From NCBI RefSeq assembly GCF_019042275.1, contig NZ_JAHQCW010000009.1, positions 1 to 64,000 of the forward strand: a DNA stretch of 64,000 nt, written 5' to 3'. Positions 55,654-64,000 of this stretch are shown in pieces. Below the pieces are notes generated by a model. The model saw nothing but the letters and a program-made list of their open reading frames with translations. It ran no database searches and had not been told where the DNA came from. A program made the translations under genes and the position numbers. Numbering within the stretch: the first letter of the stretch is position 1; every line of letters begins with the position of its first letter. The stretch is from Diplocloster agilis. GTDB taxonomy: Bacteria; Bacillota; Clostridia; Lachnospirales; Lachnospiraceae.

Positions 55654-56127
55654 TTAAGACCTGAATTTTTCCATCTTATATAGCCCGTGCCGATCGAGTG
55701 CTTTTTTGTGATCTTTATAGGTATAACCCATCTTTTCATAGAATTGACAGGCGGTGATGGAGGCGCCGATTTCGGTTCTCGTGGAAGTCAGGAACAGTTC
55801 ATCTTGTTCCAGCGTGTCTATGATGATTCTTCCGATTCCTTGTCCCTGGTGTTCCGGATGCACGAATATAGTTGCCAGGCCGCATTCCGTCAGGCTTCCG
55901 TCGAGATGTTTGACAGAACCGGTGCCGACTATTTTGTCTTGCTCGCAGATGACATACATGCGGGCCTGTTGAGCTATACGGCATATTTCTTCCGGCGTAT
56001 GCTTTTGGGCCAGGCGCTCCATCTCTTCCAGGCCGTAATCTTTAATATTGACTTCCAGGAAATTTCTTTGTATGAGGGAGGCTATCTCCGGCGCGTCTTT
56101 TGTTTCGAATCTTCTTATAGTAAGCAT
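55654..56127 (-). CDS. GNAT family N-acetyltransferase
   Basis: 157-aa acetyltransferase. Acetyl-CoA loop VHPEHQGQGIGRIIID (motif A, residues about 93-108), preceded by TECGLATIFV, and the C-terminal ITACQFYEKMGYTYKDHK (motif B). ATG 56127 (MLTIRRF) is chosen because GGAGG sits 10 bases upstream; the ATG at 56136 touches the SD. The substrate is unknown. Single gene between the EAL and pseudo-ABC genes. Confidence 0.9.
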   Translation of the reverse strand: MLTIRRFETKDAPEIASLIQRNFLEVNIKDYGLEEMERLAQKHTPEEICRIAQQARMYVICEQDKIVGTGSVKHLDGSLTECGLATIFVHPEHQGQGIGRIIIDTLEQDELFLTSTRTEIGASITACQFYEKMGYTYKDHKKALDRHGLYKMEKFRS

Positions 56128-56215
56128 GCTGCTCATTCCTCCGCCGATAAGTTATGGGGCTTTATGTACCGTTAAGATCCTTGCGTGTTCTAATATTATA
56201 GCATTATAGCATACT

Positions 56216-57655
56216 TCATTGCTTTTTGGCGATCACTCCATCGTGGACTACATATTCTGTTTCGATGATTTTTGATTCGAATTTATAGCGCTCGGAGAGG
56301 ATCAGGACCGGCACGCCGTATCTGCTCAGCTCGATAATCAGCCGGTCCGCCACGTGGTCCGGCTCGTCCTTTAGGAAGGGGGAGGAGATAAAAATTATGA
56401 GCAGTTTGGGTTTGCATAAAATCCATTTGCAGAAGGCCAGCTGCATGATCTGTTCCTGGGTCAGGCTTTTTACTCTTTTTTCCAGGTTCAGTCCGGGCAT
56501 CAGCTTTTTGACGTAGTCTTCCGCCAGCTTCCTGTATTTTTTATGCAGGAAAAAGCCGGTGTTTTTCAGGCACAGCGGGTAGCATATATTTTCCACAATG
56601 CTTAAGTTTTCAAATAACAGATTGTCCAGGTCCGCAAAATCGACGCAGCCGATCTCTCCCTTGGCGATCGCCCGGCTTAACACATTCAGGTTGCGTACTC
56701 TGCCCTCATAAATAAATTTTCCGGAAACCGGGTTGGCTCTGCCGGTGAATACGTTTTTGATTTCTATGTAATCTCTGCCGCTCCGGCAGTTGATTTCGGC
56801 GATTTCCCCCTTGGACAGCTTCATGGAGAATTGGCGCAGATGTCCGCAGCAGATGTCCTTAGCCTCCAGCACGGTGCCCTTAAAACCGTCGAAAAAACGG
56901 GCGTCTTTCTTTTGCAGCAGCTCGCTTTGGCTGGATTCCCCGTCCGCATTAATTAACCGGGCGATCTCGGAATATTCGATCTCGGTTCTACTGTAGCTGC
57001 CGACGCCTCTGCCTTTTTCGATGACCTGCACCCGGTCTAACGTATTAAGCGAGATATTATTAAGCGACTCGATCTGACAGATGGCATAGCCGATCTGGGC
57101 CAGCCGTTCATATAGCTGCCTCAGCTTATTGCGCTCCTTGGAGCGCAGCATCCCGTTGATGTCCGATACGATAATCAGCTTATGATGGCACGCCACCGCG
57201 TGCAGAATCTCTATCTGAAGCCGTTGGAACGTGGTCAGGTCCCGGACTCTCATATGCAGCGGAATATCGATGTCAAAAAATTCCATCAGCCTGGCGGCTA
57301 CTTTCTTATGCTTTCTGCGTTTGATGAAAAAACTGGGTATAAAGATATTATCCACGATCGTCAGCGACTCGAACAGCTGCGAATTGCCCGAGATGACCGA
57401 CGTGGTCTCCGATATCAGCTTCCGGTAGCTGTTATTCCGGTCTTCGGCGGCAATCCTTTGTTCATTGTAATAAAAATCGCCGGACACCAGGCTGTTTTTG
57501 CAGCGGAAAAACTGGATCAGCATCTCTTTTTCAAAGGAATCGTCGGTGATGATACCGCTGATTTCCCCTTTGCAGAAATGCAAAAAGAAAGGCCCTTTTA
57601 GTATCCTTCCCTGTCTGATGAACCCATTATGCATTCTGAATATTTCCTTCTTCAT
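56216..57655 (-). CDS. Degenerate tandem ABC-ATPase-like protein
   Basis: 479-aa protein with the two-cassette plan of RbsA/MglA sugar ATPases but without working motifs. Walker A is DDSFEKEML in half 1 and NCRSGRDYI in half 2. The signature is LTTFQRLQIEI and LTQEQIMQLAF. Walker B is KLIIVSDI and LLIIFISS, without the catalytic Glu. ATP hydrolysis is therefore unlikely. It follows the YesM kinase by 9 bp and a GAGGCGG site, in the same strand as the real sugar ATPase and permease. A regulatory or scaffold role in sugar sensing is possible but not shown. Confidence 0.75.
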   Translation of the reverse strand: MKKEIFRMHNGFIRQGRILKGPFFLHFCKGEISGIITDDSFEKEMLIQFFRCKNSLVSGDFYYNEQRIAAEDRNNSYRKLISETTSVISGNSQLFESLTIVDNIFIPSFFIKRRKHKKVAARLMEFFDIDIPLHMRVRDLTTFQRLQIEILHAVACHHKLIIVSDINGMLRSKERNKLRQLYERLAQIGYAICQIESLNNISLNTLDRVQVIEKGRGVGSYSRTEIEYSEIARLINADGESSQSELLQKKDARFFDGFKGTVLEAKDICCGHLRQFSMKLSKGEIAEINCRSGRDYIEIKNVFTGRANPVSGKFIYEGRVRNLNVLSRAIAKGEIGCVDFADLDNLLFENLSIVENICYPLCLKNTGFFLHKKYRKLAEDYVKKLMPGLNLEKRVKSLTQEQIMQLAFCKWILCKPKLLIIFISSPFLKDEPDHVADRLIIELSRYGVPVLILSERYKFESKIIETEYVVHDGVIAKKQ

Positions 57656-57664
57656 ATCCGCCTC

Positions 57665-58720
57665 TTATCTGTCCGGCGCCGCCGAATCCTGCGTCTGCCT
57701 GGGAATTGTAATTTTCACGTTGGTTCCCACTCCCGGCGTGCTGAAAATATAGATGCCGTATTCGTCGCCAAATAAGAGTTTGATTCTCTGGGAAACGTTT
57801 TTAAGGGCGATTCCCGTGTGCCCGTTTTTCAGTTTTTTCTCTTTTTCGGCGTCGTATTTTTCCCGCGACTGAAACGGCGTCTCGTTTAAGGAGTCGTTTA
57901 AAGCCTGCAGCTCCTTCTCCGGCATGCCCCGGCCCGAATCCTTGACGCTGATAAATAGATGCGTTTCCGTCTGGTCGAAGGTAATCGATATTTTCCCCCT
58001 GTTCACCTGCGCTTCCAGACCGTGCCGCACGCTGTTTTCCACGATTGGCTGCAAGGTCAGCTTCGGAAGCCTCAGATTCCGGATCTGCTCCTCGTCGTCC
58101 AGGAAATTAATCTCCAGCTTCAGATCGTCGCCAAACCGGTACTTTTGGATAAAGAAGTAATTGTTGATATTTTCCAGTTCATCGTCCACCGTCACCAGAA
58201 ACTGTACGTCGGATATGGTGTAACGGAAAAAAGAGGACAGCGCCTGAGCCACATTGGCCAGGGATTCCATCCCGCTTGTCAAGGCATCACCCCGCATCGC
58301 CTCCAGCGTGTTGTAGAGAAAGTGAGGGTTAATCTGGTTTTGTAAAGCCAGATATTCCGCCTGCTTGTTCGCTTCCTTTAACAGTTCCTCCCGGTTAATC
58401 AATTCGTTGATATGGTTGAGCAGATTCTCCTCCTCGGTCAGAAACATATGCGTGGACGGCATGATTTTTAAGCTGCTCGTCTTCCCGTTCATAAACTCGT
58501 TATAGGACTTCCTAAGCCCCTTGATCGAGGTCTGGATCCGCAGCAGGTATATGACCAGGAGCACGCCCCCCGTCAGGAACAGCAGGGTACTGACCGCGAT
58601 ATACAGCTTACTTCCGCCGTTAAGCAGCATGTATACGGACACCAGCAGGTCGGCGCAGACAAACACGATCAAAGCCCCCATTACAACGTTTAAAAATTTG
58701 GATATCGTGTAGCGTTTCAC
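57665..58720 (-). CDS. YesM-type sensor histidine kinase
   Basis: 351-aa kinase with two N-terminal helices (residues 9-30 and 38-60) enclosing only a short loop, so it lacks the large extracellular sensor of classical YesM. His_kinase domain ALQNQINPHFLYNTLEAMRGD, HATPase LTLQPIVENSVRHGLEAQ, VKDSGRGMPE and HTGIALKNVSQRIKLLFG. Start GTG 58720 with AAGGAG upstream. Pair of the YesN-type regulator 36 bp ahead. It may receive input through a partner such as a binding protein or the pseudo-ABC protein. Confidence 0.93.
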   Translation of the reverse strand: MKRYTISKFLNVVMGALIVFVCADLLVSVYMLLNGGSKLYIAVSTLLFLTGGVLLVIYLLRIQTSIKGLRKSYNEFMNGKTSSLKIMPSTHMFLTEEENLLNHINELINREELLKEANKQAEYLALQNQINPHFLYNTLEAMRGDALTSGMESLANVAQALSSFFRYTISDVQFLVTVDDELENINNYFFIQKYRFGDDLKLEINFLDDEEQIRNLRLPKLTLQPIVENSVRHGLEAQVNRGKISITFDQTETHLFISVKDSGRGMPEKELQALNDSLNETPFQSREKYDAEKEKKLKNGHTGIALKNVSQRIKLLFGDEYGIYIFSTPGVGTNVKITIPRQTQDSAAPDR

Positions 58721-58756
58721 AAAAAAGCCATCTCCTTACGCAGCCCGCCTGCAACA

Positions 58757-60373
58757 TTACGCAAACAGCTTGCGGTATTCATTGGGCGACACGCCGGTAT
58801 ATTTTTTAAACCGCTTCGTAAAATATTTCGCATCGTTGAAGCCCACCTCCTCGGCGATTTCATTGACGCTTTTATTGCGGTTGATCAAAAGCTCCTTGGC
58901 ATGCTGCACGCGTGTATAGGTCAGGTAATCGATCAGCGATTTTCCCACCTGCTTCTTAAATATACTGGATAAATAGGTCTCGTTCAAGCCCACATGCCTG
59001 GCGATCTCCTCAAGCTTCACCGGCTCCATGTAGTGTTCCTCGATATAGAGCTGTGTCTCCCGGATGGGTTGTGTGTTCTGGTCCTCCTTTTCCTCGCAGC
59101 AGCGCTTCAGCAGCATCTGGAAAATCTCGCTCAAATAAGTAAACGCGCCTGAGATGCTGTAAAAATACTCCTTCTGCGAAATCAGATTATCCTGGGTGAA
59201 TTCTTTAAAATCCGTGAACGAAAAGGTCTGTATGCCTTTGAAAAACAGCCTGACCAGCATCTGGTAGATTTCCAGCACGATATTGCCGTCGATTTTTCCC
59301 GAAAACCGGTAAAGAAACGTCACAAGCTCGTTGATCTCCGCCGCCACCGCTTCCCCGTCCGCATCCACCACGCCCTTTAGAAACTGCTTGCGGAAATTAT
59401 CATTGATAAAATACGACGACTCAAGCTCTGCTGCCGGTATGTCGCCGTATTTGATGATTTTATTTTTCCCTTTCATGATTTTATAGTGGATGCAGGCATG
59501 GCATTCCTGCACGCAGCCGCTGATTTCACTAAAATCGCCGCACACACTGCTGATGCCGATTGTAAAGTTAATCTTCTGAAGGATGTCGTTGACCACCAGC
59601 AGCTTGTTTTTCACCTGGTTCAGCTGAATCCTGGCCTGTTCAAGGGAATCCCTGTCCCCGTTCAGCAGGAAAAAAAAGCTGTTGCCCGAAAGCGCGGTCA
59701 CAATCTCTATGTGATCGCCTTTTAGTTCCCCCACCACAATGTCCTTGATTTTATCCTTTAAAAAGTCCTGGACGGAAGCCGAATTTTCCTCGTTGCTCAG
59801 TATGAATTCCACCTGCAGAAGCTGCCACGCCTCGCCCTGGAATTTCAGATGATATTCTTCGATAAACCGGCTTCGGTTATGTACCTTCGGCGCCTGTTCC
59901 GCGTCCTGCAAGATAAGCGTCAACAGGTTGGCTTTGATTTCCCGCATGGATTTGAGCGCCAGGCTTTCTTTTTCGAGCGGCAGCGCGATCTCCCGGTCGA
60001 TAAGCTCCATCCCTTTTTGCAGGGCGTGTACAAGTTCCTCCTTTTGAATCGGCTTCAGCAGATAATCCACGACTCCGTAGCGCAGCGCCTGATGGGCGTA
60101 AGGAAACTGGCTGTAACCGGTAATAATGATGACCTTGATTTCCGGACACTTATCATATAGCTTTTTAATCAAATCGATTCCGCTAAGACCCGGCATCTGG
60201 ATATCCGTAATCAGAAAATCCGGCGATAACTCCTGACACATCTGAAACGCGCTGCTGCCGTCATGGGCAAAGCCAATTACTTCGAGTCCCTGCGCCTCCC
60301 AGTCGATCAGCGCTTCGATCAAGCGGCAAATATGCTGTTCGTCGTCCACTATGATTACTTTTCTTCTAGCCAT
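58757..60373 (-). CDS. YesN-type AraC-family response regulator
   Basis: 538-aa regulator. Receiver (residues 3-122): IVDDEQHICRL, phospho-Asp in PDFLITDIQMPGLSG, Lys in DYLLKPIQKEE. The middle region of about 300 residues is the YesN-type linker. The C terminus is an AraC double helix-turn-helix (VKLEEIARHVGLNETYLSSIFKKQVGKSLIDYLTYTRVQHAKELL; SVNEIAEEVGFNDAKYFTKRFKKYTGVSPNEYR). ATG 60373 is six bases behind AAAGGTG. It likely activates the sugar-ABC and glycyl-radical genes around it. Confidence 0.95.
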   Translation of the reverse strand: MARRKVIIVDDEQHICRLIEALIDWEAQGLEVIGFAHDGSSAFQMCQELSPDFLITDIQMPGLSGIDLIKKLYDKCPEIKVIIITGYSQFPYAHQALRYGVVDYLLKPIQKEELVHALQKGMELIDREIALPLEKESLALKSMREIKANLLTLILQDAEQAPKVHNRSRFIEEYHLKFQGEAWQLLQVEFILSNEENSASVQDFLKDKIKDIVVGELKGDHIEIVTALSGNSFFFLLNGDRDSLEQARIQLNQVKNKLLVVNDILQKINFTIGISSVCGDFSEISGCVQECHACIHYKIMKGKNKIIKYGDIPAAELESSYFINDNFRKQFLKGVVDADGEAVAAEINELVTFLYRFSGKIDGNIVLEIYQMLVRLFFKGIQTFSFTDFKEFTQDNLISQKEYFYSISGAFTYLSEIFQMLLKRCCEEKEDQNTQPIRETQLYIEEHYMEPVKLEEIARHVGLNETYLSSIFKKQVGKSLIDYLTYTRVQHAKELLINRNKSVNEIAEEVGFNDAKYFTKRFKKYTGVSPNEYRKLFA

Positions 60374-60450
60374 GTCCATCACCTTTTCTTTATCTTTGCA
60401 CAGCGAAAGCGCCCATTTTGAAGGCGCTTCCCCAGAAACGAGCACTTTTA

Positions 60451-61422
60451 CTAAAATTTATAAATCGGTATCTCGTAACCAGCCAGTATGCGGTTCAGTT
60501 CATCCATCTGTTCTTTGGAAGGCGGGGTCAAATCCTCCAGCGGATAGGTCCTGCCCAGACTATAATATTTTCCGCGCCCCAGCTTGTGATAGGGAAGAAG
60601 CTCCATGCCCGTCACATGAGTGCATTCCCTGGCGACAAAGCGGGCAGCCGCGTCAATCGCCTCCGCTGTATCGTTAAATCCCGGAATCACCGGAATGCGG
60701 ATAAACAGTTTGTTTCCATAGGTTCCGGCCATCCGGTCGGCCAGCTTGATATTCTCCAGTACCAAGTCATTGCCCTGTCCCGTCCATAGACGGTGTTTTT
60801 CGCTGTCCATATGCTTGAGATCCATGAAAACAGTATTCAAATAGGGGAGAACCTTTTCGTAATCCTCTTTGTCCGCATAGCCGCAGGTCTCGATCGCCGT
60901 ATCGATCCAGCGCTCCGTCAGCATGCGAAGCAGCGCATAGGTAAATTCCGGCTGGGCCATCGGCTCGCCGCCGGACAGGGTCACGCCGCCGCCGGACGCT
61001 TCGTAAAACGGCACGTCACGTTTTACTATATCATAGACCTGTTTCACCGTCATCGTTTCGCCGGTCATTTTTCTGCATTTTGCATAACAGGTTGTGGTGC
61101 AGGCGAATGGGTGCTCCCTTGTATGGCAGTCTCTGCAAATACTGCGGTCCGCATTGAGATCATCGCCGATCGCGCCGTAGGGGCAAGCCCTTAAGCAGTT
61201 TTTGCAGCCGAAACATTTGTCCGGGAAAAAGCTCATTTCAGGAGCGAACAACTGGGTCTCAGGATTGCTGCACCAACGGCAGCGCAGGTAGCAGCCTTTT
61301 GTAAAAACCGTGGTTCTCACCCCTGCTCCGTCATTGATCGCGTAGCGCTCGATGTTAGCCACAATCCCGGAGATCTCTGATAACTGCCCGATGTCCTGCG
61401 TTAATAATTCATCGCGGATCAT
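60451..61422 (-). CDS. Glycyl-radical enzyme activating protein
   Basis: 323-aa radical SAM activase. SAM cluster motif GCYLRCRWC near residue 45, an inserted ferredoxin-like cluster domain CFGCKNCLRACPYGAI plus CRDC...CTTTCYAKC, and GGGVTLSGGEPMAQPEF. Such two-cluster activases serve glycyl-radical enzymes like the choline, glycerol/propanediol or pyruvate formate-lyase-type enzymes. No glycyl-radical enzyme is in the window; it may lie upstream of 64000 or elsewhere. Starts 21 bp behind the sugar permease with GGAGGG. Confidence 0.93.
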   Translation of the reverse strand: MIRDELLTQDIGQLSEISGIVANIERYAINDGAGVRTTVFTKGCYLRCRWCSNPETQLFAPEMSFFPDKCFGCKNCLRACPYGAIGDDLNADRSICRDCHTREHPFACTTTCYAKCRKMTGETMTVKQVYDIVKRDVPFYEASGGGVTLSGGEPMAQPEFTYALLRMLTERWIDTAIETCGYADKEDYEKVLPYLNTVFMDLKHMDSEKHRLWTGQGNDLVLENIKLADRMAGTYGNKLFIRIPVIPGFNDTAEAIDAAARFVARECTHVTGMELLPYHKLGRGKYYSLGRTYPLEDLTPPSKEQMDELNRILAGYEIPIYKF

Positions 61423-61443
61423 ATTTTTATCCCTCCGCCTCCG

Positions 61444-62385
61444 TTATTTTCTCTTGTAAAGCAGCACCGCCAGAACAATGACCACGCCCTTTACAATCAT
61501 CTGCGGGTAAGATGCAATCCCCATCAGGTTCATAATGTTATACAGCACGCCCATCAGCATCGCGCCGACAATCGTCTTGGTCACGCTGCCGGAACCGCCG
61601 CTCATAGCTGCGCCGCCGATGACCACCGAAGCAATCGCGTCCATCTCATAGCCGTCGCCCACGGTGGCGGTCCCCATGCCGAGACGCCCGCACAGCAGGA
61701 TACCGGCAATGGCGAAACACAGGCCTCCCAGCGCGTAGCTGAGCACCAGATACGTCTTGACCTTAATACCGGCCAGGTAGGCGGTCTCTTTGTTGCCGCC
61801 GATCGCATAGATGCCCCGGCCAAACCTGGTGCGGTTTAATACGAAGAGAAATACGAGATAGACAATAATCATCACCAGCACCGGGTTGGGAATTCCAACG
61901 GTAGTGCCCTTCACCCAGTTTGGCAGAAAGGTTCCGTCGATACGGCGGTTCTGCCCGGTCTGGTACATGTACGCCGCGCCTTTTAGAATGGTCGTCATGG
62001 CCAGCGTCGCGATAAACGGAGCGATATTCAAAAAGGCCACCATCGAGCCGGAAATGGAGCCGATCACAAGCGCCATCAGCAATACGATAAAAATCGAGGC
62101 AATGCCGTGTCCGCCCTGTATCAGCCCGGCCGTCAGACAGACGGTGATACACACATAAGCGCCGGTTGATAAGTCAATGCCGCCGGTAATAATAATTACA
62201 AGCATCCCGATCGCGCAGATGGCGTAAATCGAATTCTGAATCAACACGGACATCAGATTGTTCTTTGTAAAAAATGCCGGCGACAGAAAGCAGCTTGCAA
62301 TAAACAGTATGATAAAAGCGATGATTACGAAATTGGATAATGCAAAATCTGCAACTTTTTTCAATCTTTCTTTTCCTGTTTTCAC
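61444..62385 (-). CDS. Sugar ABC permease, RbsC/MglC type
   Basis: 313-aa permease of the CUT2 family with about nine or ten helices. Conserved segments: NNLMSVLIQNSIYAICAIGMLVIIITGGIDLS, GGNKETAYLAGIKV, SVVIGGAAMSGGSGSV. Start is GTG 62385, eight bases behind GGAGG inside the repeated hairpin leader; the longer upstream frame is translation of that leader. 52 bp behind the ATPase gene. Confidence 0.94.
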   Translation of the reverse strand: MKTGKERLKKVADFALSNFVIIAFIILFIASCFLSPAFFTKNNLMSVLIQNSIYAICAIGMLVIIITGGIDLSTGAYVCITVCLTAGLIQGGHGIASIFIVLLMALVIGSISGSMVAFLNIAPFIATLAMTTILKGAAYMYQTGQNRRIDGTFLPNWVKGTTVGIPNPVLVMIIVYLVFLFVLNRTRFGRGIYAIGGNKETAYLAGIKVKTYLVLSYALGGLCFAIAGILLCGRLGMGTATVGDGYEMDAIASVVIGGAAMSGGSGSVTKTIVGAMLMGVLYNIMNLMGIASYPQMIVKGVVIVLAVLLYKRK

Positions 62386-62390
62386 AATAT

Positions 62391-62427
62391 TTTCCTCCAT
62401 GCGTGCGTTTTCCCGCACATATAGGTA
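62391..62427 (-). promoter_or_regulatory. Repeated hairpin-SD leader, copy 4 (sugar permease)
   Basis: Minus strand TATGTGCG-GGAAAA-CGCAC then GCATGGAGGAAAATATT and GTG; stem 62403-62418. Same block as ahead of lrp and the hypE-like gene, 60 kb away. It sits between the ATPase and permease genes. Confidence 0.7.
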
Positions 62428-62437
62428 TAAGTTCCTT

Positions 62438-63955
62438 CTAGGCAATTCCTGTTGCGTAGCGCATAATGGAATCTTCACTCAACTCTTCTTTTGACAGCTC
62501 GCCCCGCACCTTGCCCTCATACATCACATATACGCGGTCGCTGATGCCGATCACCTCCGGCAGGTCGGAAGAGATCATGATGATCGTATTTCCGTGCGCG
62601 GCCAGTTCTTTCATAATCATATAGATTTCATATCTGGCGCCCACGTCTACGCCCCTGGTCGGCTCGTCGAGAATCAGGATGCCCGGCTGCGTCGCCAGCC
62701 ACTTGGCAAGCACGACTTTTTGCTGATTGCCGCCGCTTAGGCTGCTGACGGGATTGTCGATATTTTCCGTCTTAATGCGCAGCTCTTCTTTCAGATGATT
62801 CACGATTGCCTTCTCCTTGCCGGGAAATAAAAGGCCGTACCTGATGATTCTTGACAAAGAAGCCATGGATATATTGAAACGGATGGTCTGGTTCAGGATC
62901 AGCCCCGTTGTTTTCCGATCTTCTGTCACATACCCGATCCCAGCCTTGATGGCTGCGGCGGGAGAGTTGAATTTCACTTCTTTTCCGTAAAGTTTTACAA
63001 TCCCCTTACCCTTCATCTGATATGCGCCGCTTACCGCCGACATAAGTTCGGTTCTGCCTGCGCCCAGAAGTCCTGATATTCCCACAATTTCTCCGGCATG
63101 GAACTGCATGGAAGCGTTCTCCACGATATTCGTGTCATACAGCGGATGCGGCACGGAATAGTCGCAGATTTCCAGCGTAACATCCCCCGCCTTTGTGTCC
63201 ATATGCGGATACATGTTTTCCATTTTCCGCCCGATCATGGCGGCTACAAGTTCTTCCACCTGGATCTCGGAGGTCTGGAAGGTGTTGATCATTTTGCCGT
63301 CACGCATGACGGATACCCGGTCGGACAGCCGGAATATTTCTTCAAGACGGTGTGTGATATAGACGATGGAAATTCCTGTTTCCTTCAGCTTCTCAAGCAT
63401 TTCCAGCAGGAAATCGATCTCGCGTCCTGTAAGAGGAGCCGTCGGTTCGTCCAGGATCAGCACGTTGCCGCCCAGATAAATCGCTTTGGCAATTTCAACA
63501 AGCTGCTGCTGTCCTACGGTTAAATATTTAATTTTTGTTTTAACGTTTAAATCCAGTGAAAATTTCTCAAGAATTTCTTCCGCCTCCGCGTACATCTTCT
63601 TCCAGTCGATGCCTGTGGCAGATGAGGGCTGGTTGCCGAGAAAGATGTTCTCCGCGATACTTAACTCTGGAATCAGTTCCAGCTCCTGATGCACGATTGT
63701 GATCTTATCCCGCTTGGCGTCCATGGGCGAACCGATTTTTGCTTTTTTCCCGTTCAGCAATATTTCTCCTGAATAAGAATTGGCCGGGAATTTACCGGTC
63801 AGCACATTCATTAACGTACTCTTCCCCGCGCCGTTTTCCCCGCAAAGCGCGTGGATTTCGCCCGGCTTAACCTGAAAGCTGACCTTGTCCACCGCCGTAA
63901 GGCCGCCGAATTTCTTGGTAATGTCTTTCATTTCCACTGCGTACCCATTGCTCAT
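62438..63955 (-). CDS. Sugar ABC ATP-binding protein, RbsA/MglA type
   Basis: 505-aa double-cassette ATPase of a CUT2 importer. Half 1: Walker A GENGAGKST, signature LTVGQQQLVEIAKA, Walker B VLILDEPTAPL. Half 2: degenerate Walker A GLLGAGRTE (normal for this family), signature LSGGNQQKVVLAKWL, Walker B ILILDEPTRGVDVG. ATG 63955 with AGGTGG eight bases upstream; GTG codons at 63967 are alternatives. The substrate-binding protein gene is presumably just beyond the right edge. Ribose, galactose or related sugar; not decidable. Confidence 0.94.
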   Translation of the reverse strand: MSNGYAVEMKDITKKFGGLTAVDKVSFQVKPGEIHALCGENGAGKSTLMNVLTGKFPANSYSGEILLNGKKAKIGSPMDAKRDKITIVHQELELIPELSIAENIFLGNQPSSATGIDWKKMYAEAEEILEKFSLDLNVKTKIKYLTVGQQQLVEIAKAIYLGGNVLILDEPTAPLTGREIDFLLEMLEKLKETGISIVYITHRLEEIFRLSDRVSVMRDGKMINTFQTSEIQVEELVAAMIGRKMENMYPHMDTKAGDVTLEICDYSVPHPLYDTNIVENASMQFHAGEIVGISGLLGAGRTELMSAVSGAYQMKGKGIVKLYGKEVKFNSPAAAIKAGIGYVTEDRKTTGLILNQTIRFNISMASLSRIIRYGLLFPGKEKAIVNHLKEELRIKTENIDNPVSSLSGGNQQKVVLAKWLATQPGILILDEPTRGVDVGARYEIYMIMKELAAHGNTIIMISSDLPEVIGISDRVYVMYEGKVRGELSKEELSEDSIMRYATGIA

Positions 63956-64000
63956 TTCTTGCACCACCTAACCTTCAATGATATGGAGTCAACGCCGCCG

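Overview
The window looks like chromosomal DNA of an anaerobic, spore-forming Firmicute, most likely a Lachnospiraceae-type gut clostridium. The evidence is a sporulation and division block (spoIIE, divIC, yabQ, yabP, rqcP), a CotS-like spore protein, a glycyl-radical activase, a B12-type radical SAM protein, VanW, strong GGAGG ribosome binding sites, and several carbohydrate ABC systems driven by YesMN- or LytS-type regulators. Family assignments come from reading motifs; no database search was possible.

Layout, left to right. 1-9070: housekeeping genes on the minus strand (trmL, aminotransferase, Lrp regulator, HypE-like protein, VanW protein, a 34-aa membrane peptide, exonuclease, nth, B12/radical SAM) and a four-gene tRNA operon (Tyr-Phe-Gly-Gly) with its own promoter and terminator. 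9071-14448: a two-gene signalling operon, a PTS-EIIC/EAL fusion followed by a SnoaL/PAS/hybrid kinase. 14586-18689: a YeiH-type exporter divergent from a LysR regulator, and a GH13 amylase. 18794-21212: two giant palindromes flanking a pair of AT-rich paralogous membrane-protein genes. 21473-33790: ftsH, hpt, tilS, spoIIE, divIC, yabQ, yabP, rqcP, hup, mazG, pgcA and a cotS-like gene. 34002-39019: an ECF sigma/anti-sigma pair, cca and proS. 39567-48522: an eight-gene glycoside-utilisation operon divergent from a LytS-like kinase and LytTR regulator (48736-52079). 52596-63955: a solute-binding-GGDEF-EAL protein, an acetyltransferase, a pseudo-ABC protein, a YesM/YesN two-component pair, a glycyl-radical activase, and the permease and ATPase of a ribose/galactose-type ABC importer whose operon continues beyond the right edge.

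The most unusual content is non-coding. Five copies (1-262, 20487-21212, 29552-29995, 39124-39564, 52097-52594) belong to one family of very long imperfect palindromes, about 440-500 bp. They share a conserved core of about 112 bp. Their arms differ from copy to copy, yet within each copy the two arms stay complementary. They sit directly behind stop codons, two of them within 3 bp. The 726-bp copy appears to be one element inserted into the apical loop of another, which implies mobility. A palindrome of a second family lies at 18794-19090. A short repeated leader (hairpin plus Shine-Dalgarno) precedes lrp, the hypE-like gene and the ABC permease gene.

Other points of interest: a catalytically degenerate double ABC protein next to a YesMN pair, a LytS kinase carrying an inserted pseudo-kinase and pseudo-receiver, and a spoIIE promoter with the 21-bp spacer typical of Spo0A-activated promoters.
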